A stretch of 64,000 nucleotides of DNA from Canna indica (Eukaryota; Streptophyta; Magnoliopsida; Zingiberales; Cannaceae): assembly GCA_034359265.1 (NCBI GenBank), contig CP136891.1, forward strand, positions 12,104,501 to 12,168,500, written 5' to 3'. Of this stretch, positions 12,868-21,817 are shown piece after piece. Positions within the stretch are counted from its first letter, which is position 1. Every line of letters starts with the position of its first letter. The notes beneath the pieces are model-generated. The model was not told the origin of the DNA. It saw only the letters and a list, made by a program, of their open reading frames with translations, and made no database searches. Position numbers and translations under genes: made by a program.

Positions 12868-13722
12868 TAGGGTGGCTAGGGTTGTTCATTGGTCGAGTCA
12901 CACCGAATTGAATTGAAAAATTAAACCGAACTTGTTGGTCTAGCTCGGTTTGGCCCTTGGTAGATTTTGTTCAAAATCGAATCGGAACCGAATAGGGAAT
13001 AATCAATTTGGGAATCGAACCGAACCGAAAATTGAATTGTATAATTTTTTTTATTAGCTGATTAGGGATTTGGGTTGGGTGAAAATCGAATTAGGATTTT
13101 GTTCGTTTAAACATGCTAAAACAGCCAAATCCGCTGGTTCGGTTTGTTCGATTACAAAAATAATAGTCGGTTCAATTTGGTTTGGTTCATCCCATATTTG
13201 GTTCGGTTTTCAGTTTAGATTTTCATTCCCAAAAAATTTTGGTTTGGTTCGATTTATGTCGATTCAGTTCGATTTAACCAAATGGATACCTCTAGGTGTG
13301 ACAATTGAAATCGATTGACCGCGGTTAATTAATTAATCAAACCATAAAATTTGGTTTCAGATAGTGAATTTACGGTTTGATTTCGATTAGATAATATGAA
13401 AAATTGATTAAACTCGATTCAATTTCGATTATTGATTTGTGGGTAACTACTAACTGAAACTGGTTATATATTTGAGTCTTGGTTATCAGCGAATAATCGA
13501 ATTTGAAACCACTATAATTAATTATTTTGATAATTTTTAGATATTTTAAAATCTAGTTTACTAATTGATTATTTATCTACTAATCGATTAATCGGTTCTA
13601 TTCGAACCGAACTAATCTATCGGCGAATGATTTCAATTTTAGTTTCAATTAACGGGTTTTTGATCGATTTTGATTTCGATTAACCACAAAAATATAGTTG
13701 ACCGAATCGTTTGTCATCCCTG
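12868..13722. mobile_element. Nested pair of hAT-like elements made of CCGAACCGAA- and GATTTCGATT-type motifs
   Basis: The outer element begins TAGGG at 12868 and ends CATCCCTG at 13722. It is flanked by TTTTCCAC (12860-12867) and CTTTCCAC (13723-13730), a 7/8 match. An inner element at 12877-13294 begins TAGGGTTGTTC and ends ACCTCTA. Its flanks AGGGTGGC and GGTGTGAC are diverged copies of the outer element's first bases. The inner element is rich in GGTTCGGTTTGGTTCG-like motifs and the outer in AATCGATTAATCG-like motifs. Eight-bp duplications and short TAGGG/CAGGG ends fit hAT elements. No transposase is present. Confidence 0.6.
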
Positions 13723-13993
13723 CTTTCCACGTAATGTTTGAAGATAGGAATGAATTGACTAAATTACTCTCCTTTTCTCACATTATAGATTATAGACGGA
13801 ACACAATACTTAATGGTCCAAGGGCAACTTGGTACTTTTAATTTCTTCACAAACAATCAATTTCTTAACACTACCCATTTTTATAGTGAAAGGGGAGAGA
13901 ATTATTCACATACAAAAATGCCCCCAAAACAGAACAATTCACGCACCTTCCAATTCTCTCTCACGCTCACACGCCCCTTTCTGGGGCAGGTCA

Positions 13994-14004
13994 CCCAACG
14001 GCTA
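13994..14004 (+). promoter_or_regulatory. MSA element (mitosis-specific activator), cyclin copy 1
   Basis: CCCAACGGCTA is a perfect match to the plant MSA consensus YCYAACGGYYA, bound by three-repeat MYB (MYB3R) factors that drive G2/M expression of B-type cyclins. It lies about 370 bp before the ATG and is identical at the corresponding site of copy 2. Confidence 0.8.
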
Positions 14005-14075
14005 CTTTTTACTCTGATGCACGCTCCCAGCCGTAGGATATCAATTATCGGCCTGTTGCCGGTTCGAAAAATAAT

Positions 14076-14086
14076 CGACCGTTGGT
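14076..14086 (-). promoter_or_regulatory. Second MSA-like element, cyclin copy 1
   Basis: On the minus strand this reads ACCAACGGTCG: the AACGG core is intact, with two mismatches to the outer consensus. The corresponding site in copy 2 (21532-21542) also keeps the core, which supports function. Confidence 0.6.
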
Positions 14087-14229
14087 GCCAACGCTCTCTC
14101 ACCTTTTCACCTCTTTACCCCCATTTTAAACCCCCTCGGCAAAACCCAAAGACGAGATCGAAAGCGGACTAAGACGACGGTGGAGGAGTTCTGGACTTCA
14201 TCACCCTGCTTCTGTTGGCCCCCTGAACT

Positions 14230-14376
14230 ACGGTGGCTGCGGATCCGAGAGCGGAAGAGGAAGGGAAGTCGAGGGCGGCTCGCCTGCAATCGTTCTTCTC
14301 TTCTGTGTTCTCGAGTATCTTTCGTCCGTGCGAGGAGGAGGAGGAAGGAGGAAGTGACGAAGAGGGAGGAGCATAC
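14230..14376 (+). other. Conserved in-frame extension upstream of the cyclin ATG (copy 1), possible non-AUG start
   Basis: The 48 codons from GTG at 14233 to the ATG at 14377 are open and in frame with the cyclin; a TGA lies just upstream at 14224. The counterpart in copy 2 (21683-21817) is 45 codons and also open. The two copies differ by indels of only 6 and 3 nt here, while the DNA just upstream has indels not divisible by three. An ACG at 14230 and a GTG at 14233 both have A at -3 and G at +4. The predicted segment is acidic and Ser/Phe-containing. It may be translated from a non-AUG codon or may simply be 5' UTR. Confidence 0.4.
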
Positions 14377-16756
14377 ATGGCAACCAGACGCCAGGCCGTG
14401 GTCCCTCAGCCGCAGAGAGGTAATCGAGTTCGTAAAGGCGACACATTTTTTCCCCCCTCGAGAAAACCCTGTTCTTGATTCGATTCGTGGGTTCTATACT
14501 TTCTTTCTTTTTGTTCTGTTTATGTCCCGAAGATTATGCCAAAGATTTATTCTTGTGTTTTTTTCTTGGTAAAATCCAGTTTTCTTTCGACTTTGATATG
14601 GCATTACATTGATATAGTAGTACCTAAAGGAGTTCTCGCCTTCGACCTTTTGAGATCGTATGAAGAACACCCTTTGAAATTGGTTTTATTTTCTAATTCA
14701 AGAGAGGATTTTGGTCAAGAGGAATCTTTTATTTTTCTGTTGACTACTCGTTGAAATCGTGTCAGAAAGTTCTTACTCTTTTTCTCTTATGAATCACAGA
14801 GGTTCTTCTTCTTCTAAATTTCTTGTTCTCGTTCCTTTTCAACTTGTTTTTTCTGATCTCCTGCTTGATTGTGCGCGTTTTGTTTCGATGTCAATAACTA
14901 ATTTTTCTTCTATCTTCGATGCAATTGTTAGGTGCGGATGTGCCAGCCGGAAAGCAGAAAAATGTCGCAGTGGAAGATGCGAAGTATCGCCGAGCCCTTG
15001 GAGACATCGGAAATCTGGTTAATCTCCGGGTCTCAGAAGGGTAAGATGATATTTTGTTTTCCATTTCCTCCTATCCTGATATTTTATTCATAGAGTTTAT
15101 TCTTTTGATGACGTACTTGTATGAATTTTCACCAAACCAGGAAGCCGGAACCCCAAATCAATCGTCCAGTTACTAGGTACTCTCATTTTTCATATTATCA
15201 GTACTCTTTATCAATGCAGTTGTACTATCCTTCACCCTTATTGCAACAATCTCTAATGTTTATGATTCGCTTCTAGAAGTTTTCGAGCTCAACTCCTCGC
15301 GAATGCACAAGCTGCAGCAGCTCCTGCCAACAAGGTAATTAGGTCATTTCATTGTTATTTCCCCTGTGTTCCCAAAAGATGCCTCTTTTAATGAGTAGCC
15401 TATTGCAATTGCAGAAACCTGTACCTGTAGCAACTCAACCTCATGCAGCAGTCCGCAGAGGTGGTATAAAACCAGCCAAGAAGGTCACAACAAAAGTTGA
15501 GGATATTGATATCATTGTGATAAGCCCTGATGATAATGAGAAATGGAAGCAAGCAGCTGACCCAAATGGTTCCTGCCTCAAGTATTTCCGGAAGAAATCT
15601 TCTACACTTACATCTGTGTTGACAGCTCGAAGCAAGGTACGTGCATCACCAGTCTCAAACATCTCCACTAGATAATCTGCAGGTATTTGTTTGATTAAAC
15701 GTCTGAATGGTTTCACCTCATATAAGGCTGCTTGTGGACTCGCTGAAAAGCCGAACGAGCGGGTTCATGACATCGATGCCGCAGACAAAGAGGATCAATT
15801 GGCTGTTGTGGATTATGTCGAGGATATATACAAGTTCTATAAATCTGCTGAGAACTCAAGTAGGCTTCACGACTACATAGATTCCCAGGTGGAGATCAAT
15901 GCCAAGATGAGGGCCATTCTTGCCGACTGGTTGATAGAAGTGCACCACAAGTTTGATCTGACGCCGGAGACTCTCTATTTGACAATGCACATAATTGATC
16001 GATACCTTTCGATGGAGATGATTCTGAGGAGAGAATTGCAGCTTGTGGGGGTAGCCGCCATGCTCATCGCGAGCAAGTACGAGGAGATTTGGGCGCCAGA
16101 GGTTTGTACACACCCACACAGAGTTGCATTGTTTGTTGAGGCCTTTTGAACTAAATTGAACTTTTGGTTGCAGGTCAATGACTTCATTGTCATATCAGAC
16201 AGGGCGTACACCAGAGAGCAAATTCTTGGGATGGAGAAAGGAATCCTCAACAAGCTTGAATGGAACTTGACTGTGCCAACACCTTATGTGTTCCTTGTGA
16301 GGTTTGTGAAGGCTGCATTATGCGATGCCGTGGAAGAACACATGGTGTTCTTCTTTGCTGAGTTAGCTCTGATGCAGTACTCCATGATAACGTGTTGCCC
16401 TTCGATGGTGGCGGCTGCTGCTGTTTATGCAGCTCGGTGCACTATGAAGAAGAGTCCTCTTTGGACTGAGACACTCAAGTGCCACACAGGGTTCTCTGAG
16501 CAACAATTGCTGTATGTATGATGTATTGCTGAGCATAAATTGGAAGTAGTAGTATTAATTGATCACATAATTTTAACGATTGTACATTGGATAATGCAGG
16601 GATTGCGCACAAACTTTGGTGAACTCGCATGCGGTGGCTCCTGTGGGAAAGCTGAAGGTTGTGTACAACAAGTATTCTGTAGAGGAATTTGGAGCTGTGG
16701 CATTGCATCCACCAGCTACCAAATTGTTGGAGGAGTTGAAAACTTCGCAGATATGA
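14377..16756 (+). CDS. B1-type mitotic cyclin, copy 1, eight exons, 445 aa
   Basis: Exons 14377-14419, 14932-15040, 15141-15176, 15277-15334, 15415-15636, 15727-16101, 16174-16511 and 16600-16756 have GT-AG borders and total 1338 nt, or 445 residues. A destruction box is visible (Arg34, Leu37, Ile40, Asn42), the signal for APC/C-directed ubiquitination at anaphase. The N-terminal cyclin box starts near residue 210 (MRAIL-x-DWLIEVH), followed by an LIASKYEEIWAPE segment and a C-terminal cyclin fold. The protein is expected to activate a CDK at G2/M in the nucleus. Residue 222 is Ala where copy 2 and most B-type cyclins have Val. The MSA elements upstream fit G2/M expression. The start chosen is the first ATG, in an ATACATGGC context; a conserved open extension lies upstream. 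Family assignment is firm; the exact CYCB1 subgroup number is not. Confidence 0.95.
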
Positions 16757-17814
16757 AGGATTAGTAGTTGTGTGAGTTGGTGGCTCCACGAGGAGTAACC
16801 TCTGATAATGGTGATTTGGTTGGTAGGACATGTTTTTTTTGGGGTCCTTGCTCTTTACTGAGAAGTGTGTAGGGGAAGCTGTGTGGGAACAAACCTATTG
16901 TTCTACTTTTGAAGTGTGTAAATGTTGCTTTAACGTTAAAAAGCCTATGGGGGTGACAGACTTTCAAATTTGAGCTTCTATAGAAGACTTCTGACAATCA
17001 AACACATTGCTCTTCTATAAGTTTTTAAGGTGATTCATTATTTATTAAAAAATAATTATCCTTTTCTGAGATTGAAGTAAATTGTAAAATTTCATGCGTC
17101 AAATTGAAATTAATCATATCCATTTTCAGTAGCTAAAAACATTATACCCTTCTCGATAAACCAATAAATTTTAATCTCTCATGTGACCATAAAACATTCT
17201 TTGCTAAGTTTATAATTGAAGAAATTCTTTCAACATTTGCATATACCAATATAATAGCTTGCTTAGAAACTAACGGAAAAACATGTTTTTTTTTGTGTGT
17301 AACTATTGTTATTCTCAAAATCTAAAGGAAAAATTAAAAGATCATGTATCAAGTTATTTTTTCCGAATAAAAAGAAATATGTGTCGAGTTGATTAGTAAG
17401 TTTCATAAGATATGTTGTAAAAAAAGTTTCAGGATGAAAATAGGCAAGTAGAATATGTCTCAAGTTTTTTTCGAATAAAAGGACATATGTTGTAGAAAAA
17501 AAAGAGAGGATAAGATACACTTGATAGTAATGTAATTATGTAACTTTAGAGGCCTTAAGACTCGATCTCCTGAGTGAAAGAAAAATATCTCCTATAGAGT
17601 AACAGCATTGTTCTTCTCAATAAGCGAACATTTGAAAATAAATCCTCCCAATTTTCATGTCTCGTTTTCTTAATTCTCTTTTTAGATCCATGCTCATTGC
17701 ATTCACAATGTCTCGATGTTTTCTCTATAATGTGATGCCCTTAATTCATTTCAAATTATCAATACACTTACAAGAATCTAGAGAGCTCGGGGCCCAAAAT
17801 AATCCATACAAACT
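16757..17814. other. Intergenic DNA after cyclin copy 1
   Basis: Holds the 3' UTR of the cyclin (similarity to copy 2 fades after about 16925) and then AT-rich DNA. A GAATAAAA-G-ACATATG-like motif recurs near 17366 and 17472 with GTCGAGTT/CTCAAGTT next to it, a weak short repeat. No exon or RNA gene was seen. Confidence 0.5.
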
Positions 17815-18036
17815 AGTAGAGTCGAGAGGTGGTAGGCTACGAGTGTGATCAATTTCTTTGGTTGCCTCTAGACTCAAGCGATAGATGGCTGCAAGTAGAG
17901 TTGAGAGGTGGCTACGAGTGTAATCAATTTATTTGGTTGCCTCTAGACTCAAGCGATAGATGGCTGCCAGTAGAGTCATGAGGCAGCTACGAGTGTGATC
18001 AGTTTCTCTAGTTGCCTCTAGATGTGGGTCTTAGAC
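17815..18036. repeat. 75-bp tandem repeat, about three units
   Basis: GCTACGAGTGTGATCA-type unit starts recur at 17836, 17911 and 17986, exactly 75 bp apart. Each unit continues with GGTTGCCTCTAGACTCAAGCG and a GAGAGGTGG-like end. The third unit is partial and more diverged. Confidence 0.85.
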
Positions 18037-18105
18037 TCTAGAGAAGAGAAAGTTAGTCTCTTCTTTCTCTATTGATTCAATTGAGACTATGAAAGATATA
18101 AGTGG

Positions 18106-20032
18106 TGTCGCGCCCCGGCCCCGGGCCCGAGACGCGACGGCGACCCGAACACCGCGCAGCGGAAGGAAAAGCCATGAATCCGAATAATAAATCATAATCA
18201 AGCATATTTAATAATATATATTTACAAAACTTCAAAATCATCAATATCAAATTCAGTATAAAAAGACGACAAGGTAGGACAAAAATACAAAAGCTGTCGT
18301 CATATCAGAGCTCCAGATCTACATGATGTCTATCAACTATCTACATCTCGATATATAGATCAACAACTCACCCCTGCAAGTCTGAAGCAATAACAATAGG
18401 AGTCAGCAGATGCTGAGTAGGAGAATCACAATATGATCAACAACATGAATAAGATGTCAACTCAACTATAAACAACAATATGGCCTAAGATGCAGTCAAA
18501 GGCGATAGATGTACAACAAATGCTCCACACCTACTCCTAATCAATGTCGACCAAATCATCGAGCGTATGGACCGTTGGGTAAAAACCCCGCACTCTACCA
18601 CCCGTAGAGTGGCATCAACCGTCCGCTCCAACGGCGATGCGACTACCCCCACCAAGCAGGTAGCCCGACGGGCGTCGTATCCGACATCCACACACCCGAA
18701 GGTGCTCAAAGTGACTAGTCAATATCCATACCCTCACCCATGTCTGGAGGGTACCGCAATAAAATGGTCCTGGACCGAAGTCCTCTCCGAGGCCGTAGCC
18801 TCCAGGTCGACAACTCAATTCCAACAATGCAATAAAATATATCACCATGATCAATGGATAACAAATAACATCACCGGTATCAATAATATAACAACTCCGA
18901 ATGATGATATGATCAAAAGAATAACACCATAAGTAACAACATAATATCATGCATCAATAATGTATATCACCATGATCAACAATAACACATGCAATTATCT
19001 ACATGGCATGTCCAACAATAATATGCAACATGAGTTCAACGGAATTAGAAGCAATATCAAGCAGATCGAAGCAAAAGGATAAATCCGTCATTTCAGCCAT
19101 CGATAATTCATCAGCTACAACGGGAATCAAACTCAAGCTCACACCAACCAATTACCCCTAAATCACCATTTAAAGTAATATAATATTTTTATATTATTTA
19201 ATTTTTATCAAATTAAATTAATAAATATTAACCACCAAACAACACTAAAATATAGAAAAGTCCTACTAAACAGCCTCCGATCAGAAATCCAATACCACCA
19301 TCGCGTTCAGCACGCGAAAACATACAACTTTGGTATTCATCTCGACTCGATCCGACGACTCTATGATCGACTAGAAAAATACCTCAAATAATCTACAAAT
19401 TTATCAATTTCATACAATATAGTTCTCTTCGCTAGCTACTATTCATATCCCTCCTATCCCTTGCCTACGCCTGACACCTCCTGCTCCGCTCGACCCACGC
19501 GCGGGCGGCCTTGTTGGCCGCCGGTGACCACTCGCCGGTCCACCCCCATGACCTCCGGCCCTAGTGGACCGTCAGCAGCCGCAGCGGCAGCTGCCACGCT
19601 GCGGGCAGCAGCTTGCTGCCGCGGCCAGTGACCGCCAGGGCCGTGTGGCCCGGCATCGCGGGCAACGGCTAGGCTGCCGCGAGCGTCGCCGCTCGCCGGC
19701 CGACTCCGTCGGCCTCTCTCTCTCCCTCCGATTCCTATCGCCACCACCGATGAACAAACAAGCTATACGACGGAATGAAAGGAGGAAGATAAGACTCCTA
19801 CCTCAAGATTCCGGCTCCGACGACGACGTCGCCGACCATCTGACCTCCGATTCCCTCCCTCTCCGGCGCCGACTTCACCGCCTCTTCTCCCCCCTTTTCT
19901 CACGTGATTGAACCAAACCGCATGAGAACGGCTATAAGGCGGTGGGGAGGTTATTTTTCAAATAACCCCCTACACCCCTTAAATTTACAATTAAGCCCCT
20001 TTTTTATCATTTTTTTTTTACAGAATATAACA
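18106..20032. mobile_element. Solo LTR of 1.9 kb with perfect 5-bp TSD
   Basis: Begins TGTCGCGCCCCGG and ends AATATAACA (TG...CA), flanked by AGTGG at 18101-18105 and 20033-20037. There is no internal retrotransposon region or second LTR, so it is a solo LTR from LTR-LTR recombination. A GC-rich block at 19450-19920 contains open frames with Arg/Ser/Pro-rich translations that look like composition artefacts. The TGTCGCGCCCC start resembles LTRs of some Ty3/gypsy elements, but the superfamily cannot be settled without internal sequence. Confidence 0.88.
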
Positions 20033-20167
20033 AGTGGTTTGTAGACCGACCTAATTTCCTTAAAATTTTAAAAGTCAATTTAAATGATAAGAAAATCCCA
20101 TATTTCTTCTAATGTCAAGCGATCTTCGATGGGAGGAGTGACACGAGTGAGAGAACGTGAGAAATAA

Positions 20168-20548
20168 TCGGGTCGGGTCGGGTCGGGTCGGGTTGAAAAC
20201 TTTTCATCTCTCAAACCCGACCTAGGTTGGGTCGGGTCGAGTAGTCGGGTTTACCCATTTAGGTAAAAAAAATGAGTTTTTAACAATAATTTTTTAAAAT
20301 TATTTAAAAATAATTAAAAATAAATATTTTAAAAATAATTAAAAATATAAAAAATTCGGGTAATCGGGTCGGGTCTCGGGTCTTCGGGTTTTAAATATTG
20401 AAACCCGGACCCGACCCGATTATAATCGGGTTTCAAAAATTTGGACCCGACTCGACCCGATTACCCGACCCGACCCGACCCGATTGGTTCGGGTCAGATC
20501 AGTTTCTCGGGTTCATTGGGTCGGGTTTGACACATGAACAACCCTGCT
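20168..20548. repeat. GGGTCGGGTCGGG-motif array, probably a truncated hAT-like element
   Basis: Arms of GGGTCGGG repeats (from 20168) and their complement CCCGACCCGA (to about 20470) flank an AT-rich core near 20270-20350. The right edge ends in CATGAACAACCCTG; its complement CAGGGTTGTTCATG closely matches the TAGGGTTGTTCATT end of the element at 12877. No matching left terminus or 8-bp duplication was found, so the left end is probably lost. Confidence 0.55.
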
Positions 20549-20591
20549 AGTCTCACTTCGACTTAGTCCTGCTTTTTTTCGTTGCAAGAAT

Positions 20592-21076
20592 TAGGGGTGA
20601 GCGGATCTGAATACTCTGTATTATTTATGATACCCAGATCCTACCTTGTATAGGATCGATTTCTAAGTTTTGAACCAAAACCCTACCTGCTGAGACCTGG
20701 AATCGGATCATACCCGGAACCTGTGGTACACTCGAAACCTGTGGTGTACCATAGGTGTTGAGTACCCTGTTGGAACCTATAAATGACATGTTCCAAGGTA
20801 TAGATTCTAAATATCCTGTTGGAACTTGTTAATTTACAAGTTCCAAGGTATAGGCTCCAATGAGATACCTTGAATCTGTACCTTGGAACCTGTTCATACT
20901 GGTTTCAGTATCGATTTCGATTATGATTCTAGGTACCCAATGTGTTGGTCCCGAAATTGATTTTAATCAGTTCCTTAAATTTTATTTTGGACCCTACTCA
21001 AATTTAATTTAGATCTACTCAGAACCTATCTGATCTAATTGATTTCGGGTTTAGCCGGTACGCATGCACACCCCTA
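20592..21076. mobile_element. hAT-like non-autonomous element, 485 bp, perfect 8-bp TSD
   Basis: The ends are TAGGGGTGAGC at the left and, as complement, TAGGGGTGTGC at the right. GCAAGAAT flanks the element at 20584-20591 and 21077-21084. The interior is filled with GGAACCTGT/TACCTTGGAACC-type short motifs on both strands. An 8-bp duplication with TAGGG ends is diagnostic of hAT transposition; no transposase is encoded. Confidence 0.85.
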
Positions 21077-21450
21077 GCAAGAATCCATAGAGGTTGAAAT
21101 AATCCGACTATATTTGATCGATTGAAAAAAAAACTACATGCAACTATATGGAAATAATCTGATTAGTTATTTTTTAAAAAAAAAATACGAGGGAGAATGA
21201 GCCAATTTCAAAGGATTTTTTTTTCAACATAAGAATCAATAGACAAAATTACACCCCACCATGATCCAAAGGCAATTTGGTCTTTTTAATTACTCCCCAA
21301 ACAATCAATTCTTTAACACTATAAACAATTAGAGGAAGTGGAGAATTTATTCTCACTTCACAGTTCACAGTTTACATGCAAATGCCAAATGGAATACTAT
21401 AAACAATTTATGCACCTTCCAATTCTCGCACCCCCTTTTGGGGCAGGTCA

Positions 21451-21461
21451 CCCAACGGCTA
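21451..21461 (+). promoter_or_regulatory. MSA element, cyclin copy 2
   Basis: CCCAACGGCTA, a perfect match to the MYB3R-binding MSA consensus and identical to the site at 13994-14004. Confidence 0.8.
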
Positions 21462-21531
21462 CATTTTACTTTGATGCTCGCTCTCAGCCGTAGGATATCG
21501 ATCATCCGACTGTTGCCAGTTCGAAAAAATT

Positions 21532-21542
21532 CGACCGTTAGT
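21532..21542 (-). promoter_or_regulatory. Second MSA-like element, cyclin copy 2
   Basis: The minus strand reads ACTAACGGTCG: AACGG core intact, position equivalent to 14076-14086. Confidence 0.6.
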
Positions 21543-21580
21543 GCCGCCGATGCTTCCCTTTTCCACCTCTTTACCCCCAT

Positions 21581-21587
21581 TTTATAT
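21581..21587 (+). promoter_or_regulatory. Candidate TATA box, cyclin copy 2
   Basis: TTTATAT lies 40 bp downstream of the second MSA core. Copy 1 has TTTTAAA in the equivalent place (near 14124-14130). If used, it implies a 5' UTR of about 200 bp. Confidence 0.45.
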
Positions 21588-21682
21588 CCCTCGGCAAAAC
21601 CCAAGGAAGAGATCGAAAGCGGACTGAGACGGAGGAGGAGTTCGGGACGTCTTTAGCTTGATTCTGTTGGCCCTGAACTACG

Positions 21683-21817
21683 GTGGCTGCAGATCTGAGA
21701 GCCGAAGAGGAAGAGAAGTCGAGAGCGGCTCGCATCCAATCGTTTTTCTCTTCGGTGTTCTCAAGTCTCTTTCGTCAGAGCGAGGAGGAAGGAAAAAGTG
21801 ACGAAGAGGGAGCATAC
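21683..21817 (+). other. Conserved in-frame extension upstream of the cyclin ATG (copy 2)
   Basis: 45 open codons from GTG at 21683 in frame with the ATG at 21818, counterpart of 14233-14376. A TGA precedes it at the same relative site, and the ACG/GTG pair has the same context. Against copy 1 there are six synonymous codon differences and seven amino-acid changes, several of them conservative (Leu/Ile, Ile/Leu). Confidence 0.4.

Larger units (their letters stand above)
13814..16925 (+). repeat. Segmental duplication, copy 1 (cyclin gene with promoter)
   Basis: Collinear similarity with 21262-24437 begins about 560 bp upstream of the cyclin ATG (TCCAAGGGCAACTTGGT against TCCAAAGGCAATTTGGT) and continues through all eight exons, every intron position and the 3' UTR. 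Exons are much more alike than introns, and introns carry many indels, so the duplication is not very recent. The space between the copies has since been filled by transposons. Confidence 0.9.

Noticed and set aside
13070..13318. 82-codon frame in the GGTTCGG-motif array
   Set aside because: It is a product of the repeated motif inside a hAT-like element, with no supporting domain.
19454..19911. Open frames of 97 and 115 codons on both strands in the GC-rich part of the solo LTR
   Set aside because: Overlapping Arg/Ser/Pro-rich frames on both strands point to composition rather than coding. The block lies inside a TSD-bounded LTR.
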